Shown here one piece after another: positions 34,442 to 43,279 of a stretch of 64,000 nucleotides of DNA; within the stretch, counting starts at the first letter, position 1; each line of letters begins with the position of its first letter. This DNA is from Clostridia bacterium (GTDB taxonomy: Bacteria; Bacillota; Clostridia; Lachnospirales; Lachnospiraceae), in NCBI GenBank assembly GCA_910574835.1, contig CAJTDE010000001.1:372001-436000 (forward strand). The letters are read 5' to 3'. A program made the position numbers and the translations under genes. The notes beneath the pieces are model-generated. The model worked only from the letters and a program-made list of their open reading frames with translations, did no database searches and had not been told where the DNA came from.

Positions 34442-35461
34442 TTGAAAATCAAAATAAGCAAAATATTCCGTTTCCGAAAACGGGCCAACCGAAAGTACAA
34501 GGATGAACTGTTTCGGTTTATTCCCGCGAGCAACGAGCCAAGCGGACATGCTGGCATGTCCATTTGGCGACTGCCGCGAGGGTCAAATATCCCGTAGCTT
34601 GCTGCGGGGTATTTGACTTTCCATGATAAAAGGGATCTGCTGTCTCTTTATAACGCCGTCAACGGCACGAATTACCAAGATCCGGACGACCTGGAAATTA
34701 ACACTCTGGAAAATGTCATTTATCTGAAAATGAAAAATGATCTGTCCTTCCTGGTGAGTGCTTCCATGAATCTTTATGAGCATCAGAGTACGTGGAATCC
34801 AAATATGCCTCTGCGCGGGCTGCTGTATTTTGCGGAGTTATATGAGCGGTACATCAACAGCAAAGGGTATCGCTTGTCCGGGAATACACGTATTCCTCTG
34901 CCGTTTCCCAATTACATTGTATTTTACAATGGCTTGGAGAGAGAGGCGGAGCGGATGGAGCTTCGGTTATCGGAGGCATTTGAATCCGGGCGCGAAGGAT
35001 ATGAACCTGCGCTGGAATGTCGTGCCCTTGTCCTGAACATTAACAGCGGACATAACCGTGAATTAATGGAGAAATGCCGGCGACTACAGGAGTATGCGGA
35101 GTTTATAGGAGAGATCCGCAGGAACCTTCAAAGAGGGATGGAATTGGAGCAGGCGTTGGAGCAGGCAATCGAGTACTGCCTGGCACATGGAGTACTGACG
35201 GACATTTTGCAAAGAAGTCAGGCGGAGGTGCGTAGAATGTTGTTGGAAGAATATGACGAGAAGGCGGAACGGGAATATCTCCGGAAGGAAGCGATTGAGG
35301 AAGGCCGGAAGGAAGGATTGGAGCAAGGCATTGAGCTTCTCATCAAAAATGCCCTGACTTCTACCCACAATATAACCCAAACTGCCCATCTTTTAATGGT
35401 GCCGGAAGAAAAGGTAGAAAAAGTAGCCAGAGAGTACAAGATACCTACAAAAGAAAATTAA
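34442..35461 (+). pseudogene. Rpn-family recombination-promoting nuclease (PD-(D/E)XK), disrupted
   Basis: The remnant reads RKYKDELFRFI, then a 96-bp palindromic insertion (34523-34618) that contributes a TAG stop, then FHDKRDLLSLYNAVNGTNYQDPDDLEI and the rest of an Rpn/PD-(D/E)XK transposase-like protein (NYIVFYNG..., then a C-terminal helical tail). Removing the insertion restores the frame across the junction. Upstream, an alternative frame encodes a plausible N-terminus (NIPFPKTGQP), which suggests an additional small deletion near 34490. The part from 34613 on is still open (282 residues). Rpn proteins are DNA endonucleases often in many copies per genome; this copy is probably inactive. 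Confidence 0.85.
34523..34618. mobile_element. 96-bp palindromic (REP/MITE-like) insertion
   Basis: It consists of two successive hairpins: GCCAA...GGACATGC / GCATGTCC...TTGGC (34537-34568), with partial outer pairing of CCCGCG and CGCGAGGG, and GTCAAATA.CCCG / CGGG.TATTTGAC (34582-34617). It sits inside a conserved codon junction of the Rpn gene, so it is a true insertion. It encodes no protein. I believe similar palindromes recur in Lachnospiraceae genomes but cannot check. Confidence 0.75.
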
Positions 35462-35469
35462 GCAAATAA

Positions 35470-35515
35470 GCAGGCGGGAATAATGCAATCGCATAAATTT
35501 CCCGCCTGCGTTTTT
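35470..35515 (+). terminator. Strong intrinsic terminator
   Basis: Arms GCAGGCGGGAA / TTCCCGCCTGC (35470-35480, 35499-35509) are followed by GTTTTT on the plus strand, nine bases after the stop codon of the Rpn remnant. Confidence 0.88.
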
Positions 35516-35578
35516 AACATAAGCACAAAACATTCCGCTTTATTAGTGCAGCCATCAAAAGAGGCAAATCGAAACTAT

Positions 35579-36184
35579 TTATCCTACCCCAAGGGCAAGA
35601 AGTTCTTCCCTTGCCTGCTCCTGGGAAGTAAACAAAATTCCGCAAATCCCCAAGCGTTCCGCCGCCAGTATATTCTCCCTGGTATCATCCAGAAATACTG
35701 CTTCCCCCGGCTCTATCCCATACTTTTCCATAAGTCTCAGAAACGCCTTCTCGTCCGGCTTAATCAAATGCTCTTGAAAGGAAAGAAAATAACCGTCCAT
35801 CAGATCCAGAAAATCAAGTTTATCCTCCCGCTGATCATAAATATGTTTCGGCCAGTTGGAAAGAGCATACACCCGATATCCCTTCTCCTTCAACTCCAAA
35901 ATCCAGGGAATGGCATAGTCAAGCTTCCAGGTACATTCTCCCAGATTCGCATAGACTGCACGGATCTCCTTTTCATACTCCGGAGCTGCCGCTGCAAAGT
36001 CCCGAATTTCCTCTTCTTCGCTTAAAAGCCCTTTATCATGCTCTACCCAGGCCGGATTCTTAAATACGGCTTGCTCTACAGCCTTATATGCTGACGGCTC
36101 CGGCACAATCTTCTTCAAATATTCTTCCCATCCATAGCCGTTCAGCACCCGTCCGATATCGAATATTATTGTTTTAATTTTCAT
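35579..36184 (-). CDS. HAD-superfamily hydrolase (YihX-like phosphatase)
   Basis: The protein has 201 residues from the ATG at 36184, five bases after GGAGG. Motif I is FDIGRVL with the nucleophile Asp (second Asp replaced by Gly, as in YihX-type enzymes), motif II is YALSNWP, motif III is the Lys of HLIKPDEKAF, and motif IV is FLDDTRENI. A helical cap lies at about 15-85. It is a likely small-metabolite phosphatase in the cytoplasm. It follows purA with a weak hairpin between them; a link to purine metabolism is possible but not shown. Confidence 0.88.
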   Translation of the reverse strand: MKIKTIIFDIGRVLNGYGWEEYLKKIVPEPSAYKAVEQAVFKNPAWVEHDKGLLSEEEEIRDFAAAAPEYEKEIRAVYANLGECTWKLDYAIPWILELKEKGYRVYALSNWPKHIYDQREDKLDFLDLMDGYFLSFQEHLIKPDEKAFLRLMEKYGIEPGEAVFLDDTRENILAAERLGICGILFTSQEQAREELLALGVG

Positions 36185-36206
36185 CTTGGCCTCCACAATC
36201 AAAGAA

Positions 36207-36230
36207 GCTGCCGCAAAGCAAAACGGCAGC
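36207..36230 (-). terminator. Weak hairpin between purA and HAD gene
   Basis: Arms GCTGCCG / CGGCAGC are followed on the minus strand by TTCTTTG. It may be a partial terminator after purA. Confidence 0.4.
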
Positions 36231-36243
36231 CCTAATCAAATAC

Positions 36244-37524
36244 CTATTTCCGATAAATAATATCATCCCGCCCCGGTCCATTGGAGACCATCGTAATCGG
36301 GCACTCAATCTGCTTCTCCACAAACTCAATATACTTCCGGCAATTCTCCGGCAATTCCTCGTACTTCTTAATCCCCCGGATATCGCATTTCCAGCCCGGA
36401 AGCGTCTCAAACACCGGCTTCGCCTTCTCAAGAAGATACGGAACCGGGAAGTCTTTTGTCACCTCGCCGTCAATTTCATACCCCACGCAGACAGGAATCT
36501 CATCAAGATACCCCAGCACATCCAGCACCGTAAAGGCCACATCCGTAGTTCCCTGAATCCGGCACCCATAACGGGAAGCCACACAGTCGAACCATCCCAC
36601 TCTCCGGGGACGTCCCGTGGTGGCGCCGAACTCGCCGCCGTCGCCGCCTCTCCTGCGAAGCTCATCCGCCTCATCTCCGAAGATCTCACTGACAAAGGCT
36701 CCCGCGCCCACCGCACTGGAGTAAGCCTTGCACACCGTAACAATCTCCTTAATCTCATAGGGCGGAATCCCCGCACCGATAGCGCCGTAAGCCGCCAATG
36801 TGGAGGAAGAAGTCACCATCGGATAGATGCCGTGATCCGGGTCCTTCATAGACCCAAGCTGCCCTTCCAGAAGTATTGTCTTCCCTTCCTGAATCGCCTT
36901 AAAGAGAAATGCGGAGGTATCGCATACATAAGGCTCCACCATCCTCTTATATTCCATCAGCTCTTCATAAAGCTTTTCCTGATCAAGCGCCGGCTTGTGA
37001 TACAGATGCTCAAGAATGGTGTTCTTCTGAATACACACATTGGCAATCTTCTCCCGAAGATAGCTCTCCCCGGCAAACAGCTCGCTTACCTGAAAGCCGA
37101 TCTTTGCAAATTTATCCGAATAAAAAGGAGCAATCCCCGACTTGGTAGAGCCAAAAGATTTTCCGCCCAAACGCTCCTCCTCGCACTGATCAAAGAGAAT
37201 ATGATAGGACATCACCATCTGCGCCCGATCAGACACCAGGATCTTCGGAGCCGGAACGCCGCGCTCCACAATGCTCTGAATCTCCCGGAACAGCACCGGA
37301 ATATTGAGCGCCACGCCATTGCCGATGATGCTTGTGGTGTGATCATAAAATACGCCGGAGGGAAGTGTGTGCAAGGCAAATTTTCCATAATTGTTCACAA
37401 TGGTGTGGCCTGCATTTGCCCCTCCCTGAAAGCGGACAATAATATCCGACTCCTGAGCCAGCATATCGGTAATCTTGCCCTTTCCTTCATCTCCCCAGTT
37501 TGCTCCAACAACTGCTTTAACCAT
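36244..37524 (-). CDS. purA: Adenylosuccinate synthetase
   Basis: The protein has 426 residues and catalyses the GTP-dependent joining of IMP and aspartate, first step from IMP to AMP. The ATG at 37524 has GGAGG upstream; the longer reading to 37566 adds a non-conserved leader that runs into a repeat. The P-loop GANWGDEGKGK, FQGGANAGHTI and HTLPSG are at the N-terminus, and GTTDVAFTVLD and EFVEKQIE lie in the C-terminal half. The sequence is close to family length. Upstream lies a tandem 105-bp palindromic repeat. Confidence 0.96.
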   Translation of the reverse strand: MVKAVVGANWGDEGKGKITDMLAQESDIIVRFQGGANAGHTIVNNYGKFALHTLPSGVFYDHTTSIIGNGVALNIPVLFREIQSIVERGVPAPKILVSDRAQMVMSYHILFDQCEEERLGGKSFGSTKSGIAPFYSDKFAKIGFQVSELFAGESYLREKIANVCIQKNTILEHLYHKPALDQEKLYEELMEYKRMVEPYVCDTSAFLFKAIQEGKTILLEGQLGSMKDPDHGIYPMVTSSSTLAAYGAIGAGIPPYEIKEIVTVCKAYSSAVGAGAFVSEIFGDEADELRRRGGDGGEFGATTGRPRRVGWFDCVASRYGCRIQGTTDVAFTVLDVLGYLDEIPVCVGYEIDGEVTKDFPVPYLLEKAKPVFETLPGWKCDIRGIKKYEELPENCRKYIEFVEKQIECPITMVSNGPGRDDIIYRK

Positions 37525-37540
37525 AGTCCCGATTCCTCCA

Positions 37541-37769
37541 TTCCAGTTCCATAATATTGCTTTCAATACACCTTCTTGAAATCAATTTCCAGTCACAAGC
37601 ACATGTGCCTGTAAATCGATTTGTGCATTGTAAGGAATATTATTGTTCCAGTTCCGTAATATTCCTTCCAATACACCTTCTTGAAATCAATTTCCAGTCA
37701 CAAGTGCATGTGCCTGTAAATCGATTTGTGCATTGTAAGGAATATTACTGTTCCAGTTCCGTAATATCC
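37541..37769. repeat. Tandem 105-bp palindromic repeat (two copies plus partial third)
   Basis: Units start at 37541, 37646 and 37751 (period 105 bp); the first two are about 95% identical and the third is truncated after 19 bases. Each boundary carries a GGAATATTAC / GTAATATTCC dyad around GTTCCAGTTCC. A diverged copy lies at 43051-43170. It fills the space upstream of purA; the rest of the gap to 37875 holds no gene. Confidence 0.88.
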
Positions 37770-37875
37770 CATCTCATATGCATGGATAACGCCGGCAGGC
37801 ACAGGCTTTCCGCCCCTAACCGCCGACGCTATTTAGTATACATGTTTTTTTTCCAATTGTAAACAACTTGTTGCT

Positions 37876-38595
37876 CTACTTATCTTTCGCTTTCCCCAGA
37901 TAAGCCGCCTTCACTTCCTCGTTCTCCAAAAGCTCCGCGCCCGTACCGGTGAGCGTGATCCGGCCCGTCTCCATTACATAACCCTTATTGGCGGCCTTCA
38001 GCGCCATATTCGCATTCTGTTCCACCAAAAGGATCGTCACGCCCTGCTTATTAATCTCCCGGATAATATCAAACACGCCCTGTACAATAATAGGCGCCAG
38101 TCCCAGAGAAGGCTCATCCATCATAATCAGCTCCGGCTTGGACATCAAAGCTCTGCCAATAGCCAGCATCTGCTGCTCCCCGCCGGACAGGGTTCCCGCA
38201 AGCTGCCAGGAACGTTCCTTAAGCCTCGGAAACAGATCATGCACCCATTTCAAATCCTCTTCCAGAGAATCCTTTCTCATATAAGCGCCAATCTTCAAAT
38301 TCTCTAGAACCGTCAGATCAGGAAATACCCGCCTCCCCTCCGGCACCAGAGTAATTCCCTTGGACACAATTTGATCCGTAGGAAGCCCCGCAAGCTCCGC
38401 ACCTTCAAACTGAATACTGCCGCTCTCCGGCTTCACCAGCCCCACAATAGAACGTAAGGTAGAGCTTTTCCCGGCTCCGTTGGCGCCAATGAGGGTTACA
38501 ACCTCCCCCCTGGGCACCTCAAAACTGATATCCTTTACCGCCTTAATTCCGCCATAGGATACATGGAGATCCTTTACTTCCAATATATTACTCAT
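37876..38595 (-). CDS. livF: Branched-chain amino acid ABC transporter ATPase LivF
   Basis: The protein has 239 residues from the ATG at 38595 (GGGAGGTG upstream). Walker A is GANGAGKSS, the signature is LSGGEQQMLAIGRAL, and Walker B is LIMMDEPSLG. The sequence ISFEVPRGEVVTLIGANGAGKS and the length are typical of LivF. It overlaps livG by 8 bp. It pairs with LivG to power uptake of leucine, isoleucine and valine through LivH/LivM. Confidence 0.95.
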   Translation of the reverse strand: MSNILEVKDLHVSYGGIKAVKDISFEVPRGEVVTLIGANGAGKSSTLRSIVGLVKPESGSIQFEGAELAGLPTDQIVSKGITLVPEGRRVFPDLTVLENLKIGAYMRKDSLEEDLKWVHDLFPRLKERSWQLAGTLSGGEQQMLAIGRALMSKPELIMMDEPSLGLAPIIVQGVFDIIREINKQGVTILLVEQNANMALKAANKGYVMETGRITLTGTGAELLENEEVKAAYLGKAKDK

Positions 38596-39439
38596 TCTGC
38601 GCACCTCCCAGATAAGCCTCAATTACCCGCGGATTATTCCGAATCTCCTCCGGCGTCCCCTCCGCAATGGGCTTTCCAAAATCCAGTACATAGATCCGAT
38701 CGGAAATCTCCATAACCAGATCCATATGATGCTCAATCATAAAAATCGTCAGCCCGAACTCATCCCGAATCCGCCCGATAAACTGGGTCAGCTCCAAGGT
38801 CTCCTGAGGATTCATGCCTGCCGCCGGCTCGTCTAAAAGAAGCAGCTCAGGCTTCGTAGCCAGGGCACGGGCAATCTCCAGATGACGCTGCTTGCCGTAA
38901 GGAAGGGAGGTTGCCAGCTCATCCCGCACATCGTCAAGCTCCATCAGATGAAGCAGTTCTTCCGATTCCCTCCGCATCCGCGCCTCCTCCTTGCCGTTCA
39001 GCCGAAAGGTGGCCGTGAAAATATTGCTGGTACGGAGCATATGCTTGGCAATCAGAATATTTTCAAACACTGTCTGGCTCTTAAAAAGACGGATATTCTG
39101 AAAGGTCCTTGCAATCCCCAGGCGCGTAATCTTATCCGGCGTGGGGGCAACCGCATGCTGTCCCGTATAAGTCATGGGATTCTCACCCCGGTAAAGCTTC
39201 TTCATCTTGCCCTGGGGATAATTCTGAATTATCTTATTTCCCTTATAATAAACAGCGCCGTTGGTAGGCGCATATACGCCGGTAATCACATTAAAGGCCG
39301 TGGTCTTTCCCGCACCGTTGGGACCGATCAGGGACACAATCTCTCCCTTATCCACCTCAAGGTTCATATTGTCCACCGCAATAACGCCGCCGAACTGCAT
39401 CGTGACATTTTCCACCTTTAATACATTTTCCTTACTCAT
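38588..39439 (-). CDS. livG: Branched-chain amino acid ABC transporter ATPase LivG
   Basis: The protein has 283 residues from the ATG at 39439 (GGGAGG upstream). Walker A is GPNGAGKTT, and the signature region reads SLPYGKQRHLEIARALATKPELLLLDEPAAGMNP, the LivG form. A roughly 30-residue insertion (NPMTYTGQHAVAPTPDKI) near position 90 is usual for LivG. It overlaps livM by 8 bp. Confidence 0.95.
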   Translation of the reverse strand: MSKENVLKVENVTMQFGGVIAVDNMNLEVDKGEIVSLIGPNGAGKTTAFNVITGVYAPTNGAVYYKGNKIIQNYPQGKMKKLYRGENPMTYTGQHAVAPTPDKITRLGIARTFQNIRLFKSQTVFENILIAKHMLRTSNIFTATFRLNGKEEARMRRESEELLHLMELDDVRDELATSLPYGKQRHLEIARALATKPELLLLDEPAAGMNPQETLELTQFIGRIRDEFGLTIFMIEHHMDLVMEISDRIYVLDFGKPIAEGTPEEIRNNPRVIEAYLGGAQNE

Positions 39440-40520
39440 GGGAGACGCCTCCCTTCTTTTCCTTTTTTCCACTGAATTTCCTCTTAAAGAAATCAGCGAT
39501 TCCCTCCACGGAGAACTCCTTGGTTCCCATAATGCCCTGCCGGTAGAACAGCACCACTGCCATAATCACAACGGCAAATACCACCTTCCGGAAACCGGGA
39601 CGCAGAAACGGTACATGAAAGCCTCCGATATAAAGATTCTCATTATCCAGAAAACGCAGCCACCATTCGGAGCAGGCGATAAACAGGAAGGAGCTAATAC
39701 AGCTTCCCGTCACGGAGCCGATGCCGCCGATTACCACAATAAGAAGAATCTCATAGGTCATGGCCGACTTAAACATAGACGCCTGGATGGTCGTCTGATA
39801 CATAGCCAAAAGCCCCCCGGAAATCCCCGCAAAGAAAGAGCTGATCACAAAGGCCAGACGCTTATGGTGAGCAAGATTGATTCCCATAGCCTCCGCCGCA
39901 ATCTCATCATCCCGAATGGCCTTAAATGCACGGCCGTAGGTGGAATTGATCAGCATCACAATAAGGGCAATACAGATCCCCGCCACCACAAAGGGGAAGA
40001 CCACAGACCGGAAGGAGGGGAAATTCCGCAGCAGATTGGAACCGTTGGTAACAGGCCCCAGCTTATCCCACTGGAACACCGCCCGGATAATCTCCGCAAA
40101 GCCCAGGGTTGCGATGGCCAGATAATCACTTTTCAGACGCAGCACCGGAAGTCCGATGAGATAGGCAAATACGGCCGCTGCAATGCCTCCGGCAATCAAA
40201 GCCACCGGAATCGGCAGGGTAAACTGAATAATGCCCCCGTCAAAATACTGATACACACTGTTTCTGGATTCCATCGGAATGGTCAGAATCGCATAGGTGT
40301 AGGCTCCCAGAAGCATAAAGCCCGCCTGCCCCAGAGAAAACAGTCCGGTAAATCCGTTCAGCAGATTCATAGATACGGCTACCAATGCATAGATAGCGCC
40401 TTTTTTTAATACGGTAAAAAGCATTGAACTGGAGGGCAGGGTCTGCTCCAGTAAAAAGAGCAGTATCAAAAGCGCCGCTATAAGACCCACGTTCCATGCG
40501 TTTTTTTTCTTCGTACTCAT
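39432..40520 (-). CDS. livM: Branched-chain amino acid ABC transporter permease LivM
   Basis: The protein has 362 residues with eight or more membrane helices. Conserved blocks are NLLNGFTGLFSLGQAGFMLLGAYTYAIL and the cytoplasmic EAA-like loop KAIRDDEIAAEAMGIN. It is preceded by a good AGGAGG. It forms the channel with LivH. The C-terminus is Lys-rich. Confidence 0.94.
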   Translation of the reverse strand: MSTKKKNAWNVGLIAALLILLFLLEQTLPSSSMLFTVLKKGAIYALVAVSMNLLNGFTGLFSLGQAGFMLLGAYTYAILTIPMESRNSVYQYFDGGIIQFTLPIPVALIAGGIAAAVFAYLIGLPVLRLKSDYLAIATLGFAEIIRAVFQWDKLGPVTNGSNLLRNFPSFRSVVFPFVVAGICIALIVMLINSTYGRAFKAIRDDEIAAEAMGINLAHHKRLAFVISSFFAGISGGLLAMYQTTIQASMFKSAMTYEILLIVVIGGIGSVTGSCISSFLFIACSEWWLRFLDNENLYIGGFHVPFLRPGFRKVVFAVVIMAVVLFYRQGIMGTKEFSVEGIADFFKRKFSGKKEKKGGVSHE

Positions 40521-40533
40521 TTTGAACGCCTCC

Positions 40534-41418
40534 TTATACTTTATCCGTAACCTTCTCGCCGAACAGACCCGTAGGCTTGGCGATCAGAATCACAATCAGC
40601 AGCGCAAAGGTAAAGGCATCGGAAAAGGTAGTCCAGCCCAGACCCTTGATGATATTTTCACAGATACCAATGATAAATGCCCCGATCACAGCGCCGGGAA
40701 TGGAACCAATCCCCCCGAACACCGCCGCCACAAACGCCTTCAATCCCGGCATAGCTCCCGCAGTAGGCGTTACGCCCGTGTAATTGGTAAAGAACAAAAG
40801 GCTTCCGATGGCCGCCAGAAAGGTTCCTATGATAAAAGTAAAGCTGATAACGGAATTAATCTTAATTCCCATAAGCTGCGAGGTCTCAAAATCTCTGGAG
40901 GCCGCGCGCATAGCCATACCAATCTTGGTGCGTTTGATCAGCGTCACCAGCAGCAGAACCAGAACAATTGTCAATATAGGAGTAATAATCGTAACCCGTT
41001 TTGTGGTGGCTCCAAACACAGTCACCGTATCGTTGATCCAGGGAATCGCCGGATACTGCTGAGACAGTCCGCCCGTCACATACAGAGCCAGATTCTGCAG
41101 CAGATAGGAAACGCCGATGGCGGAAATCATAATAGACATACGGGGAGCGCTCCGAAGAGGCTTGTAGGCCGCCCGTTCCACCAGAAAGCCCAGAATAACC
41201 GTTACAACAATCATCAAAGGAATTGCTATGTAGATAGGCATGACGGTGGTGGAATAAACCATAATCAGACCTGCCACCATAAAAATATCGCCGTGGGCAA
41301 AGTTAATCAGACGCAGAATACCGTAGACCATCGTATAGCCGATGGCAATCAGGGCATACTGACCGCCCACTGAAATTCCTGCCATAAGATAGGGCAGGTT
41401 TCTACTCATCCAATCCAT
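40534..41418 (-). CDS. livH: Branched-chain amino acid ABC transporter permease LivH
   Basis: The protein has 294 residues from the ATG at 41418, with GGAGG 7 bases upstream; the ATG at 41436 would overlap that site. Conserved blocks are YGILRLINFAHGDIFMVAG and RAASRDFETSQLMGIKINSVISFTF. It is followed after 13 bp by livM. The 394-bp gap between it and livJ contains hairpins that may lower its expression relative to the binding protein. Confidence 0.94.
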   Translation of the reverse strand: MDWMSRNLPYLMAGISVGGQYALIAIGYTMVYGILRLINFAHGDIFMVAGLIMVYSTTVMPIYIAIPLMIVVTVILGFLVERAAYKPLRSAPRMSIMISAIGVSYLLQNLALYVTGGLSQQYPAIPWINDTVTVFGATTKRVTIITPILTIVLVLLLVTLIKRTKIGMAMRAASRDFETSQLMGIKINSVISFTFIIGTFLAAIGSLLFFTNYTGVTPTAGAMPGLKAFVAAVFGGIGSIPGAVIGAFIIGICENIIKGLGWTTFSDAFTFALLIVILIAKPTGLFGEKVTDKV

Positions 41419-41665
41419 AAAAAGCCTCCAAGTCATTGATGGAGCACTAACACAAATCCGGATACCGGAAATTTCCGAAAGTACTCTTTTGCCGGGGCTG
41501 CCACACCAAGAAAAATATATACAAGATATAGTAAAATCTGATTTGAAATTAACGCTGTATCTTCTACGTATAATCTTTGCTGCGACAGTCCCTTTCTATT
41601 TACTTTGTAAAACCTGTATTTCCATGAAATAATTAGGAAGATGGAAGTAAAGCTTCAACAAGGAT

Positions 41666-41696
41666 ATGGCGGAAGAGCATAAGAGCCTTCCGCCAT
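41666..41696. other. Hairpin in livJ-livH gap
   Basis: Arms ATGGCGGAAG / CTTCCGCCAT lie midway between the genes. There is no U-run on the minus strand, so it is more likely a stabilising or attenuating stem downstream of livJ than a full terminator. The rest of 41419-41665 is AT-rich and holds nothing I can identify. Confidence 0.45.
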
Positions 41697-41750
41697 TCTT
41701 ATCTTCAATACATCCCTGCATGAATCAAAAGCTGACAGTGTTTTCCGTCC

Positions 41751-41779
41751 GGTTGCCGGTCACGAAACGAGCAGCAACC
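41751..41779. repeat. Short palindrome related to GTTACTGT family
   Basis: Imperfect arms GGTTGC / GCAACC with an inner GGTCAC element resemble the dyad at 52497-52523. It lies just after the livJ stop codon. Confidence 0.4.
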
Positions 41780-41812
41780 GCCTGCCTGCGCAGCGATATA
41801 CCGGCGCCGCTC

Positions 41813-43027
41813 TTAGTTTACGCCCTGCTCCGTTACGAAGTCCCATGCACCGGTCTCTGTGTTGGCACATTTTACATAAGCAGTATCGCGAAGGGCATCG
41901 CCGTTCACATCATCAAATGCAATCGCTCCGGTTACGCCTGTGTAGGACACATCCCAGAGAGCTTCATTTACGGCTGCCGGATCGGTGGAGCCTGCCGCTT
42001 TCAAAGCTTCAAGGGCTACATAGTAAGCATCATAACCCATCGCTGTTACGGCTGAAATCGTATCGTCGCCGCCGTTGTTTGCCTTTGCGGTGGAATCGCT
42101 GTTGATCCACTCCTTGATGCCTGCGTCGAAGGTCTCGTTGCCGCCCTCCTGATAGAAGGTGGTTACATAGATCTCAACATCCTTGCCCTTTGCCGCATTT
42201 AAGATAACGTTGGAATCCCAGGTGTCGCCTGCCATGATGGGAGTTGTCATTCCCTGGGCCGCCGCCTGCTCAATAATCAGAGCTGCCGCCTCTGTGGATA
42301 CGGGAGCAAAGAATACGTCTGCGCCTGCGTTCTTGGCAGAGGTTACGTAGGACGTAAAGTCACTGTTGCCCTCCTGGAAGGTTTCCTCAACCACCTCGCC
42401 GCCAAGTCCTGTGAAGGCTTCCTTAAAGTAGTAGCCAAGTCCTGTGGAGTAGTCGTCGCCAAGCTTTGTCAGTATGTACGCCTTCTTTGCGGAGAAGTTC
42501 TCATTTGCAAAGTTGGCAAGTACGGTGCCCTGGAAGGGGTCCAGGAAGCAGATACGGAAGTAATGGGTATTGCCCTCCGTAACCTGAGGATTGGTACAGG
42601 TAACGCCCATAGCCGGAATGCCTGCTTCTTTAAATACGTCGGAAGCCGCGATGGACACGCCGGAGCCGTAGGAACCAAGTGCGATAGACACGCCTGCGCT
42701 TACCAGTGCGGAAGCTGCGGACGGTCCCTTGTCGTTGGAGGACTCGTTGTCTACGATCTCCAACTGTACGGTGTACTCTTCTCCGCCAATTTCCACGGTA
42801 GGCGTCTCCTGGTTTGCGTACTGCATACCAAGCACCTCCTGCTTGCCGCCTGCGCCGTTGTCTCCGGACGCCGGCTCATATACGCCGATTTTTACTACCT
42901 TTGCACCGTCTGCCGCTGCGGGCGCATCGGTTCCTGCTCCGCCCTCGCTGCCTTTACTGCCGCAGCCTGCCAGCATGGAACCAACCAGAGCGGTTACCAG
43001 TGCAATTGCTAATACACGCTTTTTCAT
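41813..43027 (-). CDS. livJ: Branched-chain amino acid binding lipoprotein
   Basis: The protein has 404 residues. The lipoprotein signal has lipobox SMLAGC (Cys at about 22). It is a type I periplasmic binding protein fold with KIGVYEPASGDNGAGGKQEVLGMQYA, SSNDKGPSAASALVSAGV and the C-terminal GVTGAIAFDDVNGD. It is the extracellular ligand-binding part of the Liv transporter, the first gene of the operon, and carries a diverged palindromic repeat upstream. Confidence 0.95.
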   Translation of the reverse strand: MKKRVLAIALVTALVGSMLAGCGSKGSEGGAGTDAPAAADGAKVVKIGVYEPASGDNGAGGKQEVLGMQYANQETPTVEIGGEEYTVQLEIVDNESSNDKGPSAASALVSAGVSIALGSYGSGVSIAASDVFKEAGIPAMGVTCTNPQVTEGNTHYFRICFLDPFQGTVLANFANENFSAKKAYILTKLGDDYSTGLGYYFKEAFTGLGGEVVEETFQEGNSDFTSYVTSAKNAGADVFFAPVSTEAAALIIEQAAAQGMTTPIMAGDTWDSNVILNAAKGKDVEIYVTTFYQEGGNETFDAGIKEWINSDSTAKANNGGDDTISAVTAMGYDAYYVALEALKAAGSTDPAAVNEALWDVSYTGVTGAIAFDDVNGDALRDTAYVKCANTETGAWDFVTEQGVN

Positions 43028-43050
43028 AACTCATCATCCTCCTATTAAAA

Positions 43051-43170
43051 GTTCCGTAATATTCCCGCCGTACTTCGGTATGTAATCAATTACCGGGCGC
43101 ATGTGTATGCGTCTGCTAATCTATTTGTGCACTGTGAGGGATATTACTGTTTCAGTTCCGCAATATCCCT
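43051..43170. repeat. Diverged copy of the 105-bp palindromic repeat family
   Basis: It shares TTCCGTAATATTCC, ATTTGTGCA, GGGATATTACTGTT and AGTTCCGCAATATCC with the tandem array at 37541-37769. It lies in the 252-bp space upstream of livJ. No gene lies in the rest of the gap. Confidence 0.75.
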
Positions 43171-43279
43171 TCGGATACTGTTCGGAGCCTTGCTCTGTGT
43201 ACGTGTGTCAAAGACATTTGTACGCAAATCTCAATACGGGCTTTAGTATACCATGTTTACGGAAATAATTCAAGAAAAA

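Noticed and set aside
36207-36230. Purine riboswitch or attenuator linked to purA
   Set aside because: The hairpin is downstream of purA, and no purine-aptamer core is visible in its upstream region, which is a palindromic repeat.
37541-37769. Possible CRISPR array
   Set aside because: The units are 105 bp with an internal palindrome and no unique spacers; no cas gene is in the window.
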